A stretch of DNA of 44,516 nucleotides from a bacterium (GTDB lineage Bacteria > Chloroflexota > Chloroflexia > Chloroflexales > Kallotenuaceae). This document shows, piece after piece, positions 23,223 through 32,865 of this stretch; within the stretch, counting starts at the first letter, position 1; each line of letters starts with the position of its first letter. The stretch is from contig JADDQF010000078.1 of the NCBI GenBank assembly GCA_016781505.1, positions 1-44,516 on the forward strand. The letters are read 5' to 3'. The position numbers were made by a program, and so were the translations under genes. A model generated the notes under the pieces. That model worked only from the letters and a program-made list of their open reading frames with translations, was not told the origin of the DNA and searched no databases.

Positions 23223-26200
23223 ATGGCGGATATGACACTTGAGGCCGGTCCTGCCGTTTCGTCGCGTTGGACGCAATGGGCCGGCCCGCTCGTCACGCTT
23301 GCAACGCTCCTCATTATTGAAGCGTTGTCGCAGACGGTGCTGGTCATCCCTAATCCTGCACCCATTTACCTGATGGCTGTTGTGTATGCGGCCTTTGTCG
23401 GTGGGCTGCTCCCAGGCTTAGTGAGCGCAGGCCTGACCTTTGTGTATGCGCTGTACTTTTTTGCCACGCCTGGGCAGCTCCTGGGCTACACTCCCGATAA
23501 CCTTGCTCGGATTTTCGTGCTGGCGATTGTTGCCCCGGCCATGGCCGTGCTGGTGGGTATCTTGAAGCAGCGCGTCATGCGGGGGCAAATGTCGCGCACA
23601 GCCGCCGAGCGGACGCAGCAACAACTGAATGATGTTGCTGCGCAGCATCTTAAGGAGCTGCAAGATCAACAGCGCTGGCTGGAAACGATCTTGAATGTGA
23701 TGCCCACACCGCTGCTCTTGATCGAGCCAGGCACGGCGCGTGTGAGATTTGCCAACAAGGCCGCGGATAGACTGGCCGGCGGCACCTTTCCCAAAGACGC
23801 GCCCGCGGAAGACTATCACCAGGTCTATTATTGTACCTATCCAAATGGTGAACGTATCCGGGACGAGGAGATGCCGGGAGTACGGGCTGCTCGCGGCGAG
23901 CGTCTCGAACATTTTGAGATGGATTGGCAAACCCCCACTGGCAAGCTTTCGCTGATTGTGCAGTCGGAAACGCTGCCCGCGATTCATGGGCATGATGCGA
24001 TGGCCGTCGTGTCATTTCAAGATGTGACGCCTGTTAAACGGGCTGAAAGTCTTTCTGCCCGCCTTGGACGTGTTTTGGATCAATCGTCCAACGAAATTTA
24101 TATTTTTGACGCAACGACCTTGCGCTATATTCAGGCTAATCAAGGTGCCCGCCATAATTTGGGCTATACCATGGATGAGCTGGCCGCGCTCACTCCGCTC
24201 GACCTTAAGCCCGCCTATACCGCCCCCCAGTTCGACCAGCTGCTCGCTCCTCTCCGGAATGGTGAGCGCGAGCAGATCGTGTTTGAGACGCTGCACCAGC
24301 GCAAAGCTGGAACCTGTTATCCGGTTGAGGTCCGGCTGCAGCTGTCACACGCGGAAGAACCGCCGGTCTTTGTGGCCATTACTCAAGACATTACCGCGCG
24401 GGTGCGATCTGAAGCTGCGCTGCGGGAAAGCGAGGCGCGTTTTCGGGTCATGGCTGATAACGCGCCGGTACTCCTTTGGATGACTGATACGACGGGAAGC
24501 TGTACCTTTTTCAACCAGCAGTGGCTCGATTTTACTGGCCGGAACTTGGCGCAGGAGCTGGGCGAGGGCTGGCTGACGGGAGTTCATCCGGAGGACCGTG
24601 AACGTAACGAACGATCCTTTCTGCAGGCAATTCACGCGCGGGAAAAGTTCAGGATGGAATATCGCCTGCGCCGGGCCGACGGACAGTACCGCTGGGTTTT
24701 GGATACAGGCGCGCCGTTGTTCGGGGACGATGGCACGTTTGCTGGCTATATCGGCTCATGCGTTGATCTGACCGAACGCCACCAGCTTGAAACGGCGTTG
24801 AAGCAAAAAACAATCGAGCAGGAAGTTCTGCTGAATTCGATGCCCGCAGTGGTCTACTACAAAGACCGAGATTGTCGCTATGTCGCCGTTAATCAGGCGT
24901 TTGCGGAGCTTACCCAGCAACCGCTCGATGCGATCCCAGGCAAAACGGACTTTGAGCTCTTCGCACATGAGGAAGCTAGCGCCTATCGGCGTGATGATCT
25001 CGCGGTAATGGAATCCGGCCAGCCCCTGCTTAATATCGAGGAGCCAATAATCAGTGCGGATGGTTCAACCATGTGGGTTGCCTCGCATAAAACGCCGTAT
25101 CGTGATCCCCAAGGCCATGTTGCCGGCCTGGTGGGTATCAGTACCGATATTTCGGTGCGCAAGCAGGTCGAGCAGGAGCTGCGGACTCAAACCGAGACCT
25201 TAGCCATGGTGAATCGGGTCGGTCAGATCTTGTCGGCCGAGCTCGATCTGCAAAAGCTGGTGCAGGCGGTGACTGACGCAGCCACCACCTTAACTGCTGC
25301 TGCGTTTGGGGCGTTCTTTTACAACGTCAACAACGAGCATGGCGAGTCGTACACGCTGTACACCCTGTCGGGCGTGGATCGCGCAGCCTTTGCCCAATTT
25401 CCCATGCCCCGCAATACCCATGTGTTTGGGCCAACCTTCAGAAATGAAGGCATTATGCGCGTCGACGACATTACCAAAGATCCGCGCTATGGCCAGAATC
25501 CCCCGTTTGCGGGCATGCCTGCCGGTCACCTGCCGGTCGCCAGTTACATGGCTATTCCGGTCGTTTCGCGCACCGGCGACGTCCTTGGCGGTTTGTTTTT
25601 TGGCCATCCGGAGCCGGGGCGGTTTACCGAGCGTGAAGAGCAGATCATTGTCGGGCTCGTGGCCCAGGCGACGGTTGCAATGGATAATGCCCGCCTGTAT
25701 CAGGCCGAGCAGCTTGCGCGCCAAGCGGCCGAGCGCGCAACCGAACGGGTTGGCCGGCTGCAAGCGATCACCGCCGCGCTAGCGGAAGCGCTCACCACGG
25801 AGGACGTGGCCGAGGTTATTGTTGCGCAGGGCATTCCGCCATTAGGAGCTTATGCTGGCTCCGTGGCCTTGTTGGCACCCGACGGCGAAGCGCTGGAAAT
25901 TATTCGCTCTGTTGGATATGGGGCGGCCGTGATGCGCGAGTGGGGCCGCTTTCCACTCAATGCGCCCGTGCCTCTCGCCGAGTCGGTTCGGACCGGCGAG
26001 CCGATCTGGCTGTCCTCGCCGGAGGACTACCAGGCCCGCTACCCCAACTTAACAACCGTTACCTCGCAGACACAGAGCCAGGCGATTGTCAGCCTTCCGC
26101 TGTTAAGCGCCGGGCGTGCGATTGGTTCATTAGGCTTTAGCTTTGCCAAGCCTCAGGACTTTACCGCGGATGATCAAGCGTTCATGCTGGCGCTTGCGCG

Positions 26201-27905
26201 GCAGTGTACGCAAGCCCTGGTACGCGCTCAATTGTATGAATCGGAGCGCCAAGCACGTGCTGGAGCGGAGGCGGCCGAGCGTGAAAAGGAAAAAGCCCGC
26301 GCGTTGCTTGATACATTGTTCCAAGCGGCGCCGGTCGGCCTCGGCTTTCTCGATCAAGAATTGCGCTATCAGCGCATCAACGAAGCGTTGGCGGTGATCA
26401 ACGGGCTACCCGCGGCGGATCATCTGGGCCGGCCGATCAAGGAGGTGCTGCCTGATATACCGGACGCGGTGCTGGTAGCCTTGCGGCAGGTGCTGACAAC
26501 CGGCGAGCCGATTGTGAATCGCGAGGTAGCTGGCGAAATACGAACATCCCTAGGGCAGCGGCGCTATTGGCTGTCTAGCTATTATCAGGTGCCTGGGCAA
26601 CACGGCGAAGCGCAGGGCATCGGCGCGGTGGTGCAGGAGATTACGGAGCGCAAGCGAGCCGAGGAAGCGCAGCGCTTTATCGCGGAGGCGAGTGCGCTGC
26701 TGGTTGCGTCGCTCGACTACAAGACCACATTGCAAAACGTAGCACGCCTGGCCGTGCCGCGTCTGGCCGATTGGTGTGCGGTCGATATGGTGGAAGACGA
26801 CGGCACGCCGCGCCGCGTAGCTGTGATTCATGTCAATCCGGCGAAGGTCGAGCTGGCACTTGAGCTGCAGCGGCGTTTCCCAACAGATCCTCAGGCGCCA
26901 CGCGGCCTCGGTGCCGTTATTCGGAACGGGCGGTCCGAGCTCACTTCCGACATCCCGGACGAGCTGCTGGTGTCGGTTGCACCCAACCAGGAGTGGCTTG
27001 AGTTAGTGCGCCCCCTCGGCCTTGCGTCGGTGATGATTGTGCCATTGACGACGGGTGGCCGTACGCTTGGCGCCATCACCTTTGCATCAGCCGAGTCGGG
27101 GCGTCACTTTGATGCGGCCGACCTAGCCCTGGCTGAGGAGCTGGGTCGACGCGCCGCCGTCGCGGTCGATAATGCGCGCCTGTATCAGGATGCCCAGGAA
27201 GCAATTTTAGCGCGTGACGATTTTCTGTCGATCGCGTCGCATGAGCTGAAGACGCCGATCACAGCGCTCCAGCTCCAAGCGCAGAGTTTGTTGCGCCTGG
27301 CCCAGAAAGGTGACATCAGCAGGCTGTCGCCGGAACGCCTGATTACCAAGCTGCAGCTGGTCGATGAGCAGACGAGTCGCTTGACGCACCTCACCAACGA
27401 CCTGCTTGACGTGGCACGTATCCGAACGGGCCGCATCGATTTTCGCCCGGAAGAGTTCGATTTGGCGCAAGTTGTGCGTGAGGTGGTCGCGCGCTTTGAC
27501 GAGCAATTGGCCCTGGCAGGGTGCGCCGTGTCACTTCAGGCTCCGATGTCGATTTCGATCTGGTCGGATCGGTCGCGGCTTGAACAGATTATCACCAACT
27601 TGCTCACCAACGCGATTAAGTATGGAGCGGGCAAACCGATTACGCTGCTAATTGAGCAGGAGCAAGGCGTCGTACGGCTCGTCGTTCGTGATCAAGGGAT
27701 CGGCATCGCTCCCGAGCATCTGGAGCGCATCTTTGTCCGCTTTGAGCGGGCGGTTTCGTCGCGTAACTATGGTGGGCTAGGCCTGGGCTTGTACATCGTG
27801 CGTCAGATTGTGGAGGCGCTGGGCGGCACCATTCGCGTGACCAGTGAGGTCGGAGTCGGCTCGACCTTTGTGGTCACATTGCCGCTTATATCAGTCCCGA
27901 ACTAA
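23223..27905 (+). CDS. Large membrane sensor histidine kinase with multiple PAS and GAF domains
   Basis: The 1560-residue protein begins with about four membrane helices (20-115, DUF4118/MASE-like). A coiled coil, four PAS domains (about 150-270, 280-395, 400-520, 530-650), two GAF domains (about 670-830 and 850-1010), a fifth PAS (about 1030-1145) and a third GAF (about 1150-1310) follow. The dimerisation/phosphoacceptor segment [20 protein letters not shown] has His1340. The ATPase domain has [18 protein letters not shown] and [13 protein letters not shown], so it should be an active kinase. There is no receiver domain and no response regulator gene adjacent, so its output partner lies elsewhere. 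AAGGA precedes the ATG. The many input domains suggest integration of light, redox or small-ligand signals, but no chromophore Cys or haem ligand can be assigned by eye. Confidence 0.93.
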   Translation: MADMTLEAGPAVSSRWTQWAGPLVTLATLLIIEALSQTVLVIPNPAPIYLMAVVYAAFVGGLLPGLVSAGLTFVYALYFFATPGQLLGYTPDNLARIFVLAIVAPAMAVLVGILKQRVMRGQMSRTAAERTQQQLNDVAAQHLKELQDQQRWLETILNVMPTPLLLIEPGTARVRFANKAADRLAGGTFPKDAPAEDYHQVYYCTYPNGERIRDEEMPGVRAARGERLEHFEMDWQTPTGKLSLIVQSETLPAIHGHDAMAVVSFQDVTPVKRAESLSARLGRVLDQSSNEIYIFDATTLRYIQANQGARHNLGYTMDELAALTPLDLKPAYTAPQFDQLLAPLRNGEREQIVFETLHQRKAGTCYPVEVRLQLSHAEEPPVFVAITQDITARVRSEAALRESEARFRVMADNAPVLLWMTDTTGSCTFFNQQWLDFTGRNLAQELGEGWLTGVHPEDRERNERSFLQAIHAREKFRMEYRLRRADGQYRWVLDTGAPLFGDDGTFAGYIGSCVDLTERHQLETALKQKTIEQEVLLNSMPAVVYYKDRDCRYVAVNQAFAELTQQPLDAIPGKTDFELFAHEEASAYRRDDLAVMESGQPLLNIEEPIISADGSTMWVASHKTPYRDPQGHVAGLVGISTDISVRKQVEQELRTQTETLAMVNRVGQILSAELDLQKLVQAVTDAATTLTAAAFGAFFYNVNNEHGESYTLYTLSGVDRAAFAQFPMPRNTHVFGPTFRNEGIMRVDDITKDPRYGQNPPFAGMPAGHLPVASYMAIPVVSRTGDVLGGLFFGHPEPGRFTEREEQIIVGLVAQATVAMDNARLYQAEQLARQAAERATERVGRLQAITAALAEALTTEDVAEVIVAQGIPPLGAYAGSVALLAPDGEALEIIRSVGYGAAVMREWGRFPLNAPVPLAESVRTGEPIWLSSPEDYQARYPNLTTVTSQTQSQAIVSLPLLSAGRAIGSLGFSFAKPQDFTADDQAFMLALARQCTQALVRAQLYESERQARAGAEAAEREKEKARALLDTLFQAAPVGLGFLDQELRYQRINEALAVINGLPAADHLGRPIKEVLPDIPDAVLVALRQVLTTGEPIVNREVAGEIRTSLGQRRYWLSSYYQVPGQHGEAQGIGAVVQEITERKRAEEAQRFIAEASALLVASLDYKTTLQNVARLAVPRLADWCAVDMVEDDGTPRRVAVIHVNPAKVELALELQRRFPTDPQAPRGLGAVIRNGRSELTSDIPDELLVSVAPNQEWLELVRPLGLASVMIVPLTTGGRTLGAITFASAESGRHFDAADLALAEELGRRAAVAVDNARLYQDAQEAILARDDFLSIASHELKTPITALQLQAQSLLRLAQKGDISRLSPERLITKLQLVDEQTSRLTHLTNDLLDVARIRTGRIDFRPEEFDLAQVVREVVARFDEQLALAGCAVSLQAPMSISIWSDRSRLEQIITNLLTNAIKYGAGKPITLLIEQEQGVVRLVVRDQGIGIAPEHLERIFVRFERAVSSRNYGGLGLGLYIVRQIVEALGGTIRVTSEVGVGSTFVVTLPLISVPN

Positions 27906-27913
27906 CGTTGTTA

Positions 27914-27945
27914 AGCGCCGCAAGCGAGGCGTAGGCCGCGGCGCT
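27914..27945 (+). terminator. Candidate hairpin terminator after the sensor kinase
   Basis: AGCGCCGC (27914-27921) pairs with GCGGCGCT (27938-27945) around a 16-base loop; no clear T-tract follows. Weak support. Confidence 0.35.
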
Positions 27946-27991
27946 GGTTACAGCTGGCTACGGCTTGCGATAACTAGGGAAGACGTGAGGT

Positions 27992-28996
27992 ATGCAGATT
28001 GTCGTCTCGCTCGGCGTTCTGGTCGTCCAGCTGCTGCCGATCATGGTTTTCTTTGGCGCAGGTGTCCTCGTTCGTCGACGTTTGCTGCAACAGTGGCAAA
28101 GCGATCCGCTGCGATTGCGGAGCTTTCAGCGCGGGCTCAACCTGGTCTTGATGGATGTGTTGTTGCCGGCGATCGCCTTTTTGTCGATGGCGCGGTTGCC
28201 ACTCGCCGACGCTGCTGACCAGCCATGGCGCTTGCTGTGGGTGCCGGTGTTGGGTCTAGCGGTTGCGCTGTTGGCCCTGCTGATCAATCATCTGCTGCTA
28301 GGCTTGCCCCAGTTTCGTCCCACCGCGGAGCCCGAGCGGCGAGCGCTTGATATGCTCGCGCCCTGGAGCAACACCGTGATCGTGGGCCTGCCCACGGTTG
28401 CAACACTGCTTGGCCCTCAGTTTTTGTACGTGCCGTTTCTTGAATCGAGCTTTGTGTGGACACTTGTGCTTGGCCCACTGATTATTCATCGGGCGGCTGA
28501 TCGCCGCATCTTGTGGACCTCGATCCGGCCGCTGCTCACCACGGTCTGGTTCTGGGCCATGCCGCTTGGCTTGGTCTGGGGCCTGCTGGAGCTGCCGCTG
28601 GTAGGGGTTGGCCTCACGATTTTGGAGCGAGCCCGCGAAGCATTTCTGGCGCTGGGCCTGCTCGTGGTTGGGCTTGGCTTTGATCCGGCTCGCCTTCGAC
28701 CGCGGAATGTTCGGCAGCTCCCGCTCCTGTCGATTGGCATCAGCGGCGCAATCAAGCTGTTGCTCTGCCCCGTGCTCGCGTTGGTGTTGGCCTTGCCCCT
28801 CAATCTGCCGAACGGCGTGGCGGCAGCCTTGGCGCTCACGATCGCCACGCCCAGCTCGCTGACGGCCTACATTATCGGCGAGCGCGAAGGAGTCGATCCG
28901 GAGTTTATGAGCTTTGTTTTTGCCCTTTATGGCGTGCTCTTCTTCGGCACGATCCTGATCGTGCGTGGATTGCTGCTGCCACTTTTTCCCGCTTAG
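27992..28996 (+). CDS. AEC-family (auxin efflux carrier-like) permease
   Basis: The 334-residue protein has about ten membrane helices in two similar five-helix halves. APWSNTVIVGLP in the fourth helix and ATPSSLTAYIIGEREG in the ninth match the paired broken-helix motifs of the AEC/bile-acid-type transporters. These carry organic acids such as malate or malonate, or are efflux carriers of unknown substrate, at the inner membrane. GAGGT lies just upstream of the ATG. It follows the sensor kinase by 86 bases and could be cotranscribed, in which case the kinase may sense its substrate, but this is only positional inference. Confidence 0.82.
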   Translation: MQIVVSLGVLVVQLLPIMVFFGAGVLVRRRLLQQWQSDPLRLRSFQRGLNLVLMDVLLPAIAFLSMARLPLADAADQPWRLLWVPVLGLAVALLALLINHLLLGLPQFRPTAEPERRALDMLAPWSNTVIVGLPTVATLLGPQFLYVPFLESSFVWTLVLGPLIIHRAADRRILWTSIRPLLTTVWFWAMPLGLVWGLLELPLVGVGLTILERAREAFLALGLLVVGLGFDPARLRPRNVRQLPLLSIGISGAIKLLLCPVLALVLALPLNLPNGVAAALALTIATPSSLTAYIIGEREGVDPEFMSFVFALYGVLFFGTILIVRGLLLPLFPA

Positions 28997-29038
28997 TGCT
29001 CGTTGTCGGGGAGGTGTTTCACAGCGTCCGGTGGCAAC

Positions 29039-29067
29039 TTGGCACCACTGCAGCGCCGTGCTATCAT
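29039..29067 (+). promoter_or_regulatory. Promoter upstream of deoC
   Basis: TTGGCA (29039-29044) and TATCAT (29062-29067) have 17-base spacing, and TGC precedes the -10 as an extended element. The start point would fall at the left edge of repeat copy B, so that element would lie inside the deoC leader. Confidence 0.6.
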
Positions 29068-29071
29068 GGCC

Positions 29072-29149
29072 CTAGTGCGCCGACAGGCCGGGGGTTCCCT
29101 TCCTAAAACAATGTTGTAAAACCGAAAAGGTCTGTCGATAATGCACCAG
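29072..29149. repeat. MITE-like element, copy B (78 bp)
   Basis: The left end CTAGTGCGC-CGACAGGCC and the reverse complement of the right end, CTGGTGCATTATCGACAGACC minus its last base, form imperfect terminal inverted repeats. CGACAGGCC can pair with GGTCTGTCG as a nine-base stem with one G-T pair. It matches copy A (15688-15794) at both ends and in AAACC(A/G)AAAAG. The core holds ACAATGTTGT. No coding capacity. It sits between the promoter and the start of deoC, so the transcript would carry the hairpin. Confidence 0.6.
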
Positions 29150-29210
29150 CTACCCGCAACGACGTCGTTGGAGGGGAACATTGTTTGTACGGAGTGTGAG
29201 GGCGAGATAG

Positions 29211-30221
29211 ATGATTGACGAACGACAACGTGAGCGGGTTGTGCCTGCGCATCATGAGCCGGCCCCTCCTCACGTCGAGCGCAATCCTGGGCGAGATCTG
29301 GATTTGGGCTGGATCGAAAGCGTGCGGGTTAACCGCAGTGCGGTAGAGCGGCGCGTGGCTACATTGCCGGGCCGCCGCACCGTGAAACAGGAGTGGCAGG
29401 CAGCCTGGTTGCTGCGGGCGATCAGCTGCATGGACTTGACGACGCTTGCCGGCGACGATACCGTGGGCACGGTCCAGCGGCTATGCGCCAAAGCTCGGCA
29501 TCCTGTGCGGGCGGATATTCTTGAAGCCGTGGGCATGGCGCAGCATGGTCTGCAGGTTGGCGCAGTGTGTGTATACCATACATTTGTGTCCACGGCAGTC
29601 GAAGCGCTACGGGGGACTGATATTCCCGTTGCCGCGGTCTCGACGGGCTTTCCCGCCGGGCTCAATCCTTTCGAGCTGCGGGTGCGCGAGATCGAAGCGT
29701 CGGTGGCTGCCGGTGCGCGTGAGATCGACATTGTGATTGGACGCCACCATGTGTTGGGCGGCGACTGGCAGGCGCTCTACGACGAGGTCAAAGCCTTTCG
29801 GCAGGCATGTGGTGAAGCTCATATCAAGACCATTTTGGCGACCGGTGAGCTGGGTACGCTCCGCAATGTCACCAAGGCGAGCCTGGTGTGTATGATGGCC
29901 GGCGCCGACTTTATCAAAACGTCCACGGGCAAGGAGTCGGTCAATGCCACGGCGGCCGTCAGCCTGGTGATGCTGCGCGCCATTCGTGATTATTACGTCC
30001 GAACAGGCTACCGCGTCGGCTTCAAGCCAGCCGGCGGCATCAAGACGGCCAAGCAAGCGCTCGAATGGCTGATCCTGATGAAAGAGGAGCTCGGCGATGA
30101 GTGGCTGCGCCCACATTTGTTCCGCTTCGGCGCAAGCTCGCTGCTGGGTGACATCGAGCGCCAGCTGGAGCATCATGTGACCGGCCAATACTCGGCTGCG
30201 TTCCGTCATCCGCTGGCATAG
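29211..30221 (+). CDS. deoC: Deoxyribose-phosphate aldolase (long form)
   Basis: DeoC cleaves 2-deoxy-D-ribose-5-phosphate to acetaldehyde and glyceraldehyde-3-phosphate. The Schiff-base lysine is Lys236 in ADFIKTSTGK, the proton-relay lysine is Lys272 in GFKPAGGI, and the catalytic aspartate is Asp173 in EIDIVIG. At 336 residues it is longer than E. coli DeoC (about 259), with an extra N-terminal region of about 70 residues. That puts it with the long, eukaryote-like DERA branch. GAGGGCGAG precedes the ATG. The ALDH gene follows after 80 bases and would oxidise the acetaldehyde made here, so the pair forms a sensible deoxynucleoside catabolic unit. Confidence 0.93.
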   Translation: MIDERQRERVVPAHHEPAPPHVERNPGRDLDLGWIESVRVNRSAVERRVATLPGRRTVKQEWQAAWLLRAISCMDLTTLAGDDTVGTVQRLCAKARHPVRADILEAVGMAQHGLQVGAVCVYHTFVSTAVEALRGTDIPVAAVSTGFPAGLNPFELRVREIEASVAAGAREIDIVIGRHHVLGGDWQALYDEVKAFRQACGEAHIKTILATGELGTLRNVTKASLVCMMAGADFIKTSTGKESVNATAAVSLVMLRAIRDYYVRTGYRVGFKPAGGIKTAKQALEWLILMKEELGDEWLRPHLFRFGASSLLGDIERQLEHHVTGQYSAAFRHPLA

Positions 30222-30301
30222 CATCATTTCAGATTTTCGGGCTGGGTTTGGGCTGGTGATGGGTTAGCTTAGCCTCCGCCAGCTGAAATTCAGTAGCCAA
30301 C

Positions 30302-32737
30302 ATGGTATCGCGTATGACCTCCTCCGTGGCACAGATATTCGAGACGATGGAATACGGCCCGGCGCCCGAAAGCCCGTCGCTGGCGCATGCCTGGTTGGAC
30401 GGCCACAACCGGCGCTTTGGCATGTTTATCGACGGCAGCTGGACCGCACTCGACGACGACCGACTTTTTGACAGCGTTAATCCTGCCAATGGCCAGCCAA
30501 TTGCCCGCATCACCCAGGCGACCGAGGGGGAGGTGAACCGCGCGGTTGCTGCCGCGCGGCGCGCATTTGAAAGCTGGTCCCAAATCTCGGGGCATGTACG
30601 GGCGCGCTACCTGTACGCGCTTGCGCGTCAGCTCCAAAAACACTCCCGCCGGCTCGCCGTGCTCGAAACGTTGGACAATGGCAAGCCGATCCGGGAAACC
30701 CGCGACCTTGACATTCCCCTGGCTACGCGCCATTTTTATCACCACGCGGGCTGGGCCCAGCTGATGGCTACCGAGCTGCCGGGATATCAGCCACTGGGCG
30801 TTGCCGGCCAAATCATTCCGTGGAATTTCCCACTGCTGATGCTGGCCTGGAAGATCGCGCCGGCGCTGGCGATGGGCAACACGGTGGTGCTTAAGCCTGC
30901 GGAGTGGACCTCACTGACGGCCCTGGCGTTTGCCGAAATATGTGCTGAGATTGGTCTGCCGCCGGGCGTAGTCAACATTGTGACGGGCGATGGCCAGGTT
31001 GGCGAGTTGATCGTCAAACACCCGGATATCGACAAGATCGCCTTTACCGGCTCGACCGAGGTTGGGCGGATTATTAGGGCGGCGACAGCCGGCAGCGGCA
31101 AGAAGCTTTCGCTTGAGCTAGGTGGCAAGTCGCCGTTTGTTGTGTTCGAGGATGCCGACCTCGACAGCGTGGTGGAGGGCGTCGTCGACGCGATCTGGTT
31201 CAATCAGGGCCAGGTGTGTTGCGCCGGCTCGCGGCTGCTGGTGCAGGAAGGCGTTGCGCCGCGGCTGATCCACAAGCTACGCACCCGCATGGAGCGCTTA
31301 CGCATCGGCGATCCGCTCGACAAAGCGATCGATATCGGCGCAATCGTGGCGCCGACGCAGCTGCAAAAGATCCGGCAGCTCGTGGCTCAGGGCCAGGCCG
31401 AGGGCGCAACCATGTGGCAGCCGTCATGGGCTTGTCCGACCGAAGGCTACTTCTATCCGCCGACGCTCTTTACCGACGTCGCTCCTGCTGCAACAATCGC
31501 CCAGGTTGAGATTTTCGGCCCAGTGCTTATCTCCATGACCTTTCGGACGCCGGCTGAGGCGGTTGCGTTGGCTAATAACACACGCTTCGGGCTGGCGGCA
31601 AGTGTATGGAGCGAGGATATTAACCTGGCGCTTGATGTTTCGCGGCAGATCAAGGCAGGCGTGGTCTGGGTCAACAGCACCAATCTTTTCGACGCGGCGG
31701 CCGGCTTCGGTGGCTATCGTGAAAGTGGTTTTGGGCGCGAGGGTGGCAAGGAAGGACTGTACGAGTATGTCAAGCGAACCGCTGGGCCGTCGTCACGGGC
31801 TAACATCCAGGCGCTAAGCGGTACCGTCGAGCCGGACGATGGGCAGCAGGCGAACGGCAATGGCCAGCATGGAGCGCTCCCAACTCTGCTGCCCCCGATT
31901 GATCGTACGCCCAAGCACTATATCGGCGGCAAGCAAGCGCGGCCGGACTCGGGCTACAGCCGTACGGTGACCGATCCGCATGGCCGCATCATTGGCGAAG
32001 TCGGCGACGGCAACCGCAAAGATATCCGCAACGCCGTCGAGGCGGCGCGCGCCGCTGGCAAGTGGGCCGATCAAACAGCCCATGCGCGGGCTCAAATCTT
32101 ATACTACATTGCCGAAAACTTGAGCTCGCGCTCCGCCGAGTTCGCCCAACGCATCGTGAGCCAGACGGGCCGAGGGCTTGCAGCGGCCGAGGCCGAAGTC
32201 GAAGCTGCGCTGGAGCGCTTGTTTACCTACGCTGCGTGGGCCGACAAGTACGATGGTGCCGTACATGCCACGCCACTGCGGAACGTAACGCTGGCGGTGC
32301 CCGAGCCGATTGGGGTGATCGGCGTCGTTTGTCCGGATGAGTTTCCGCTGCTTGGCTGCATTTCGCTGCTGGCGCCGCCGATTACCATGGGCAATACGGT
32401 GGTGCTGGTGCCTTCCGAGCGGCATCCGTTATCGGCGACGGACCTGTATCAAGTGCTGGATACCAGCGACGTTCCCGCTGGTGTGGTCAACATCGTTACC
32501 GGGCCGCGGGATGCGCTGGCCAAGGTTTTGGCCGAGCACAACGATGTCGATGCGCTGTGGTATGGCGGCAGCGCTGCCGGCTGCGCGCTGGTGGAGCGGG
32601 CATCCGTGGGCAATCTGAAACGAACCTGGAGCTGGAGCGGCCAGCGTGATTGGCTCGATCGCGCGAGCGCCGAGGGCGAGGAGTTCTTACGCCAGGCGAC
32701 GCAGGTCAAAAATATCTGGGTGCCGTACGGGGCGTAA
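30302..32737 (+). CDS. Double-domain aldehyde dehydrogenase (ALDH16-like)
   Basis: The 811-residue protein holds two ALDH units. The N-terminal unit is complete: Asn175 in IIPWNFP, Lys198 in VLKPAE, general base Glu272 in LELGGKSP and nucleophile Cys306 in NQGQVCCAGSR, with the Glu-to-Cys spacing of 34 seen in active ALDHs. A Gln/Gly/Asn-rich linker near 510-530 leads to a second unit. That unit keeps the Rossmann part (PEPIGVIGVVCPDEFPLLG, MGNTVVLVPSE, VVNIVTGPRDAL) but ends at NIWVPYGA and has no GQxC nucleophile segment. This is the ALDH16 architecture, in which the second domain is structural. With deoC upstream, acetaldehyde is the natural substrate candidate. No clear Shine-Dalgarno precedes ATG 30302; ATG 30314 is possible. 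Confidence 0.9.
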   Translation: MVSRMTSSVAQIFETMEYGPAPESPSLAHAWLDGHNRRFGMFIDGSWTALDDDRLFDSVNPANGQPIARITQATEGEVNRAVAAARRAFESWSQISGHVRARYLYALARQLQKHSRRLAVLETLDNGKPIRETRDLDIPLATRHFYHHAGWAQLMATELPGYQPLGVAGQIIPWNFPLLMLAWKIAPALAMGNTVVLKPAEWTSLTALAFAEICAEIGLPPGVVNIVTGDGQVGELIVKHPDIDKIAFTGSTEVGRIIRAATAGSGKKLSLELGGKSPFVVFEDADLDSVVEGVVDAIWFNQGQVCCAGSRLLVQEGVAPRLIHKLRTRMERLRIGDPLDKAIDIGAIVAPTQLQKIRQLVAQGQAEGATMWQPSWACPTEGYFYPPTLFTDVAPAATIAQVEIFGPVLISMTFRTPAEAVALANNTRFGLAASVWSEDINLALDVSRQIKAGVVWVNSTNLFDAAAGFGGYRESGFGREGGKEGLYEYVKRTAGPSSRANIQALSGTVEPDDGQQANGNGQHGALPTLLPPIDRTPKHYIGGKQARPDSGYSRTVTDPHGRIIGEVGDGNRKDIRNAVEAARAAGKWADQTAHARAQILYYIAENLSSRSAEFAQRIVSQTGRGLAAAEAEVEAALERLFTYAAWADKYDGAVHATPLRNVTLAVPEPIGVIGVVCPDEFPLLGCISLLAPPITMGNTVVLVPSERHPLSATDLYQVLDTSDVPAGVVNIVTGPRDALAKVLAEHNDVDALWYGGSAAGCALVERASVGNLKRTWSWSGQRDWLDRASAEGEEFLRQATQVKNIWVPYGA

Positions 32738-32778
32738 GCCGCCTGCTCCAGAGCATTGCGGTGAACTGCAGCACGCTT

Positions 32779-32808
32779 TTGGCGCGTTGGTCAGCACCTT
32801 GCTACAGT
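32779..32808 (+). promoter_or_regulatory. Candidate promoter of the glgC-like gene
   Basis: TTGGCG (32779-32784) and TACAGT (32803-32808) are spaced by 18 bases. It lies in the 128-base gap after the ALDH gene. Moderate support only. Confidence 0.4.
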
Positions 32809-32865
32809 GTAGCGTAGCAGGCAGTTGTGTGAACTGAGCACATCATCGCACGGTGAGGAGTAACC

